Below, piece by piece: positions 59,678-64,000 of a stretch of 64,000 nucleotides of DNA. Both the position numbers and the translations under genes were made by a program. The stretch is from Owenia fusiformis (taxonomy: Eukaryota; Annelida; Polychaeta; Sabellida; Oweniidae). Position 1 is the first letter of the stretch. Every line of letters starts with the position of its first letter. The stretch spans positions 6,747,169 through 6,811,168 of the forward strand of contig CAIIXF020000010.1 of assembly GCA_903813345.2 (NCBI GenBank). Direction: 5' to 3'. The notes under the pieces are model-generated. The model did not search any database. It worked only from the letters and a program-made list of their open reading frames with translations, and had not been told where the DNA came from.

Positions 59678-60100
59678 CAGGGTCAGCCAAAAAAGGTAAC
59701 CGAATCGAATCTTAATGACTCAGTTATCCAGTTTGGGTTTGAAGTCATATTTGACACAACTGAACCTTGTCCAATGTTCTTTCAATCACTCAAGTTTCAA
59801 GATTTTACGATGGTTACTTGTATCAGCAGCTCCCCAGGGTTGTTAATCAATGTAACATTCTTGGATAAAGATAGCCCAAAGATAAAATTCCAGGGTTTCA
59901 TATTGAGTGATTTCGATATGTTTTAGCATTTGGAGCATGTTTTGTAAAATGGCCATAAAATCGTAACAATTGGACATAGACTAATGAAACTTTTAAGAAT
60001 GAAAGATCATTGAACAAGGTTCAATCGTGCTAAATATGACTTAAAACACAATGACTGAGTTATTATGAATTGTTTGGGCTAGCATTTTCGGCTCACCCTG
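59678..60100. mobile_element. Mariner/Tc1-type MITE
   Basis: The ends are CAGGGTCAGCCAAAAAAGGT and, inverted, CAGGGTGAGCCGAAAATGC. TA flanks both sides (59676-59677, 60101-60102). The arms contain further pairing sequence. Length 423, non-coding. Confidence 0.8.
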
Positions 60101-61441
60101 TATTAGTTCAGCAATATGTTAACCGTTATCTAGGTTAATGACTCTCTATTCATTTATTGATCTGTTTGTGATTTATGAGCAATTTAAGATTAGGTAGGCA
60201 GTGTAGAAGGAATAATTGGCTACATGGCAAATTCGCTCGATTTTAAAATACATCATAACTGCTTTTCCTCGTGATATTAATCTGATTGAAATATATGAAT
60301 CAGTATCTAATAGTGAGTATGGAATTTCGAATTTTTTAACATGCTTCTTTTTGCAATTGTTTACTCGTCAGGTTGATGAAAAGCAGAAATGGCAACATAA
60401 AAAACGTTACTCAAACACTCTAAGTTTCCCTCTCGTTCTAGAAACTTATGAATTCCAAAGCCCTATTTATAAGCAAGAATGTTTTGAAACCAGATTCTGG
60501 CATGGGAAATCAAGGCTGAATTGCGAAAATGACGAGTTGGATTAGAAACCATCCTCCGATCACAGGGCTTCAAAATCCAGATTAGAGAACATATTCTATT
60601 TTTTATTCTGGATACCTGCTAAGGAGGATGATTAGAAACTAAACTGGCACGAGCCTTCTTGACCCAGATAAGTAATTACACATGCCAAATATGCTCTCAT
60701 AGGGCCCGTTTCAAGGTAGATCTGGATAATAAGTAATTACATATGAACCTCATATTCGGCTCTCAAAGTGGTAATAAAATAAAATGAGGTTAAGGAGCAA
60801 CTGAAACAACTTGGCTGTTGCAGATATGCTGCCCATCATCGATAAATGCCTCGTTTACGTGCGGAATATCACTTTTATCGATTAGCAGATTATCCGATCG
60901 GATCATGCTAACTGCATATTTCAAGTGTACCCTCTCAGTTACATATGCTACATGCCCAAGACAAAAATTATTTAGCAATGATAGTGATAATACTATGGTA
61001 GTACTGTGTTATGTATGAACTCTTATGTACACATTAGATTCAACTCGAAGGAAAATATGTCGCTTTTAGCCCAAACATTCCAAGTAAACAGAACTAAAAT
61101 AAATAAATCATTTTTCTCTGAACTTTAGTTATTTATGATCTAGTTCTCTCTCACTGCCAGCTGTAGTAAGCTCGTTTATAAATACCTTTACTAAGCCATA
61201 TGTCTGTACTATCATTTTCACTAACGCAAACAAGTAAGGTTAAAAAATATCTCCCCTTATCTCAAGGCAATATTTGTAAGCGAACATTCGTTCGATCAAT
61301 GTAGTTCTTTGCTTCAATATTAAAGCAAACATTTGAAGGAAATTAATTTGGAGGACTAGTGTCCTACACTGGAGGATTTACTGTTGTTCCGCAGACCAAA
61401 CTAACTCTGGTGGAGGTGTGAACTAACTGGCCAATCCCACA

Positions 61442-61512
61442 ATGGCAACTAATAAACAAGAGGTGAAGGCCGAGGGACTGGCCACTGAAAATATAATTGC
61501 TGAAATCGGGAG
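61442..61512 (+). CDS. Possible alternative first coding exon
   Basis: ATG in context CACAATGGC opens 23 codons reading MATNKQEVKAEGLATENIIA then EIG, ending in phase 2 at AG|GTAAGCTG. The phase and donor are the same as for the exon at 59171, so it could be an alternative first exon of the same gene or the start of a neighbour. No product recognised. Confidence 0.45.
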
Positions 61513-63274
61513 GTAAGCTGATCGGTATGGATTAGAATACAATGATACAATGTGCATAGATCAATCTTCGACTTTGAAGGTGTCTATAACAACTGAGGCC
61601 TTGTCAATCAGGGAGGATAGAGAGATAAAGAGGGTTCTGCATCTCGGATGCCTGTTTCATCAGGAGGCTCGAATTTTTCAAGTTCTTATTTTCTTGGAGG
61701 CCGGGCTCGAAATAGCCAATAGCGAAGCATCGTGGAAGCCATCGCCTGTTATATCCCTCGCAAGCATACTTGATAAAGTGGGACTTTCCCATCTCCTTGT
61801 TTTCAAAGGTTTTAATCATGGCCGTAGCCAAGGGGTGTCCGACAGGTTTTGCCTCGTCATCTTTTTAATTTGCCTCAAATTATGTACATTTTGCCTTGAG
61901 AGGTTGCAGTGCAGAGTTATGATATCAGAGATAGACAATGTACAGGGACAGTATGCTAGAATCTAGTAACAAATCTTACTTTATCACCATATAGTACACC
62001 GTTTTATTGGGTATCATCTACCAAAATGGTTTAGAAAATATCATGGAATCAAATTCAAGAATGACGGTTAAATCGGCACCGCGAGAACCGCGTTCGCATG
62101 ATACTCGTATCGCATCCGCACCGAACGTTTTCTGCAAGCACCGTATGTATGGGGTGTTCATGCACTGTACGCCATGCAAGACTTTCTGTTCACGTTTCGC
62201 AAGGGTCAAAATCTTTGCCTCGCCGACGATACATTTATTTGGCTTAGTCGGTGATTTTCTGCCTCATTGACAAATATTTGCCTCGATAGAAAATATAGTG
62301 AGTGTGCCCCTTCGTCCTTCCTCCATTTTGATCCAAGATATCCTACTTTGTTGCTAACTCCCCGGCTAACTCCAAGCCTAGCCAATCTTTCGAAGCATTC
62401 TTGAAAAATAAAATAAAACTTTCCCTTTATCAATAGATGTCGTATTATTCACTTACTACACTCAGATGGTCCCTGGGTACGCAGATGAGTAATATAAACA
62501 GTCTGCAGGTGTAGTTGAACAAAGCAAACGCGTAACCAGGCATACATGTAGGCAGTTGCGTACCCTAAATGATGTAGTACCCCCATTACACAGTCTGATA
62601 TCGCTCAGAACGCACCATTCAAGGTCTACAAATCAAAAATATTCCGAGGGCCGTCCCCGGAACCCCAAGTTTTGCTCAGCCTTTGGCCTCGCGTACCTGC
62701 TATCAAAATCATGGTTATGCCACTGCAGAGCACGTTCATATAGCGTGAGCTGAACACAAGCAAACTGACGTTCAAGTTCAAGTGATTAGGCTATTCGGCA
62801 GACGAAACTGCTTTGTTGAAGAAAGTTATAAAGGTCAAACAACAGGAAAATGAAGAATCACTCATTGTACTGACAGGGGTAGACAAAGTCAATCCTATCT
62901 TGTTTGTAAATTTCTTCGCTTCGCTCATAATTTCCTTGGTATTCACACCTTGCGATAACCGACCGGGATGGCATAAAAAGCTGTATTGGTATGATGGAAC
63001 GGTTATATTTTGATAAAAAAAATTACCCGTAAAATTGTGATTTTACAATCATGTTTGAAGTGTCTGACAGCTCCCAATTTTATAAATGTAAAAAAATATT
63101 CATAAATTGTGATTTGTGATACTTTTAAGTGCCTTGACTCTCCCTAATGTTAGTAAACTTCTTTTAATACGCATTTTGTTTGATCTATATCCTCCAGGCT
63201 ATATTCACGGTGATATCTCCAAAATTATTTTGTAATAAAATGATTTAGTTTTGCGCACGTGAACTTTGCTCAAA

Positions 63275-63345
63275 TTTTCCATAACTAAAGCTCGTATAGT
63301 CAGTATATCTTGATTGCATGATGGAGTTGTATAAGAGAGGAAGGA
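63275..63345. repeat. Direct repeat pair (with 63860-63925)
   Basis: ACTAAAGCTCGTATAGTCAG and about 40 further bases recur from about 63862, roughly 580 bases apart, with several mismatches. Function unknown. Confidence 0.6.
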
Positions 63346-64000
63346 CATGCATGCAGGTAGTATATTAGTATCACAACCAACATCATGTGAACTAGCCATT
63401 TTCCTAGTTCTTTTTTTGATAAATCGTTGAACGGTACTTTCCGCTACCCTGCGCGCAGAGTCTAGTTAAACTACCAGACGATGCTCTCTTTTAAGAAGTG
63501 AAGTTGAACGAATGCAAAGGGTAACTTTCCGTAACCATGAACTAGACTTAATTGAGGTCAATGTGTTCTCGTTCTTTCTCACCAATGCGATTTGTTCACG
63601 GTCGTCTAGGCTTCATCTCTTTTGTAATCAGCCGGCTCTTACCTTGCAACGTCTATGCTTGTGTAACTTGCTCCAACATACATGAATATCGTTTTTTTAG
63701 AAGAGGATAAAAGAACAACTGGACATTGTGGTGGATATATCGATCGGAAAATAAAATAAATTCACGAAGGATCTACATCTGAACATCCGCAAATGATAAA
63801 CGGATTATACGGAAGATATACTCGATTGACTAATCCGGTTTTGAATGACTATAACACTCGAGGACTAAAGCTCGTATAGTCAGTATGTCTAGATTGCACG
63901 ATGGAGTTTTATTAAAGAGGGAGGAGTTCCCTGCAAAAGATTTACTGCACTTGTTCAGGTATTCCTAATTACCTTTTTGGTGCCTGAATCAATGTTGCAA

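Noticed and set aside
60216-60545. 109-codon open frame as a gene
   Set aside because: The composition is like translated AT-rich non-coding DNA, with no domain seen and no supporting exon structure.
61550-61966. 138-codon open frame as a gene
   Set aside because: No splice or start context, no recognisable domain, and a competing frame on the other strand. It looks like chance.

Overview
The window is animal nuclear DNA. It has spliced genes with GT-AG introns, an intact eukaryotic tRNA-Val gene, and a dense load of DNA-transposon and fold-back repeats. Gene structure and repeat style suggest a heterozygous, probably marine, invertebrate bilaterian; I cannot name the species.

The centre is a tandem cluster of three minus-strand genes for a PDIA3/ERp57-type protein disulfide isomerase (domains a-b-b'-a'). 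Copy B (45733-56042) is complete. Its 12 exon positions give a 493-residue ER protein with a signal peptide, two CGHC sites and a C-terminal KAEL. Copy A (9610-35563) has every exon, but they are stretched by transposons and carry lesions: no signal peptide, a transposon at the exon 1 donor, CGAC instead of CGHC, a nonsense codon in one exon variant, and a mariner-type element at +3/+4 of the exon 8 donor. Copy C shows only exon 1 (4344-4435); the rest lies left of the window. All three keep an ERSE-II motif (ATTGGTCCACG) just upstream of the start codon, pointing to unfolded-protein-response control.

The most striking feature is in copies A and B. Between exon 2 (which carries the active-site CxxC) and exon 4 lie six different versions of exon 3. 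All six encode the same piece of the a-domain thioredoxin fold: the structural cysteine pair and the cis-proline loop. All start in phase 0, end in phase 1, and have lengths equal to 1 modulo 3, so only single inclusion keeps the reading frame. This looks like a Dscam-style mutually exclusive exon cassette that would swap the substrate-facing loop of an oxidoreductase next to a constant active site. I know of no description of such a system in this family.

Layout: 1-4.3 kb, repeats and intron 1 of copy C; 4.3-7.9 kb, copy C exon 1, promoter, MITE and a mariner transposase remnant; 7.9-25.0 kb, copy A exons 2-12; 25-35.5 kb, repeat-filled intron 1 of copy A, including a 4.4-kb fold-back composite; 35.5-38 kb, copy A exon 1 and promoter; 38-43.2 kb, no recognisable gene; 43.2-43.8 kb, a frameshifted cysteine-rich (CXC-like) remnant; 43.8-56.2 kb, copy B; 56.4 kb, tRNA-Val(AAC); 56.8-64 kb, a fold-back element, a mariner-type MITE and two possible plus-strand first exons of unrecognised genes. 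Copies A and B match through introns and 3' flank (about 7.95-25.3 kb with 43.75-55.2 kb), and copies C and A match around exon 1 (about 1.9-7.3 kb with 31.6-37.9 kb). The cluster therefore grew by segmental duplication, although an uncollapsed haplotype in the assembly cannot be excluded.
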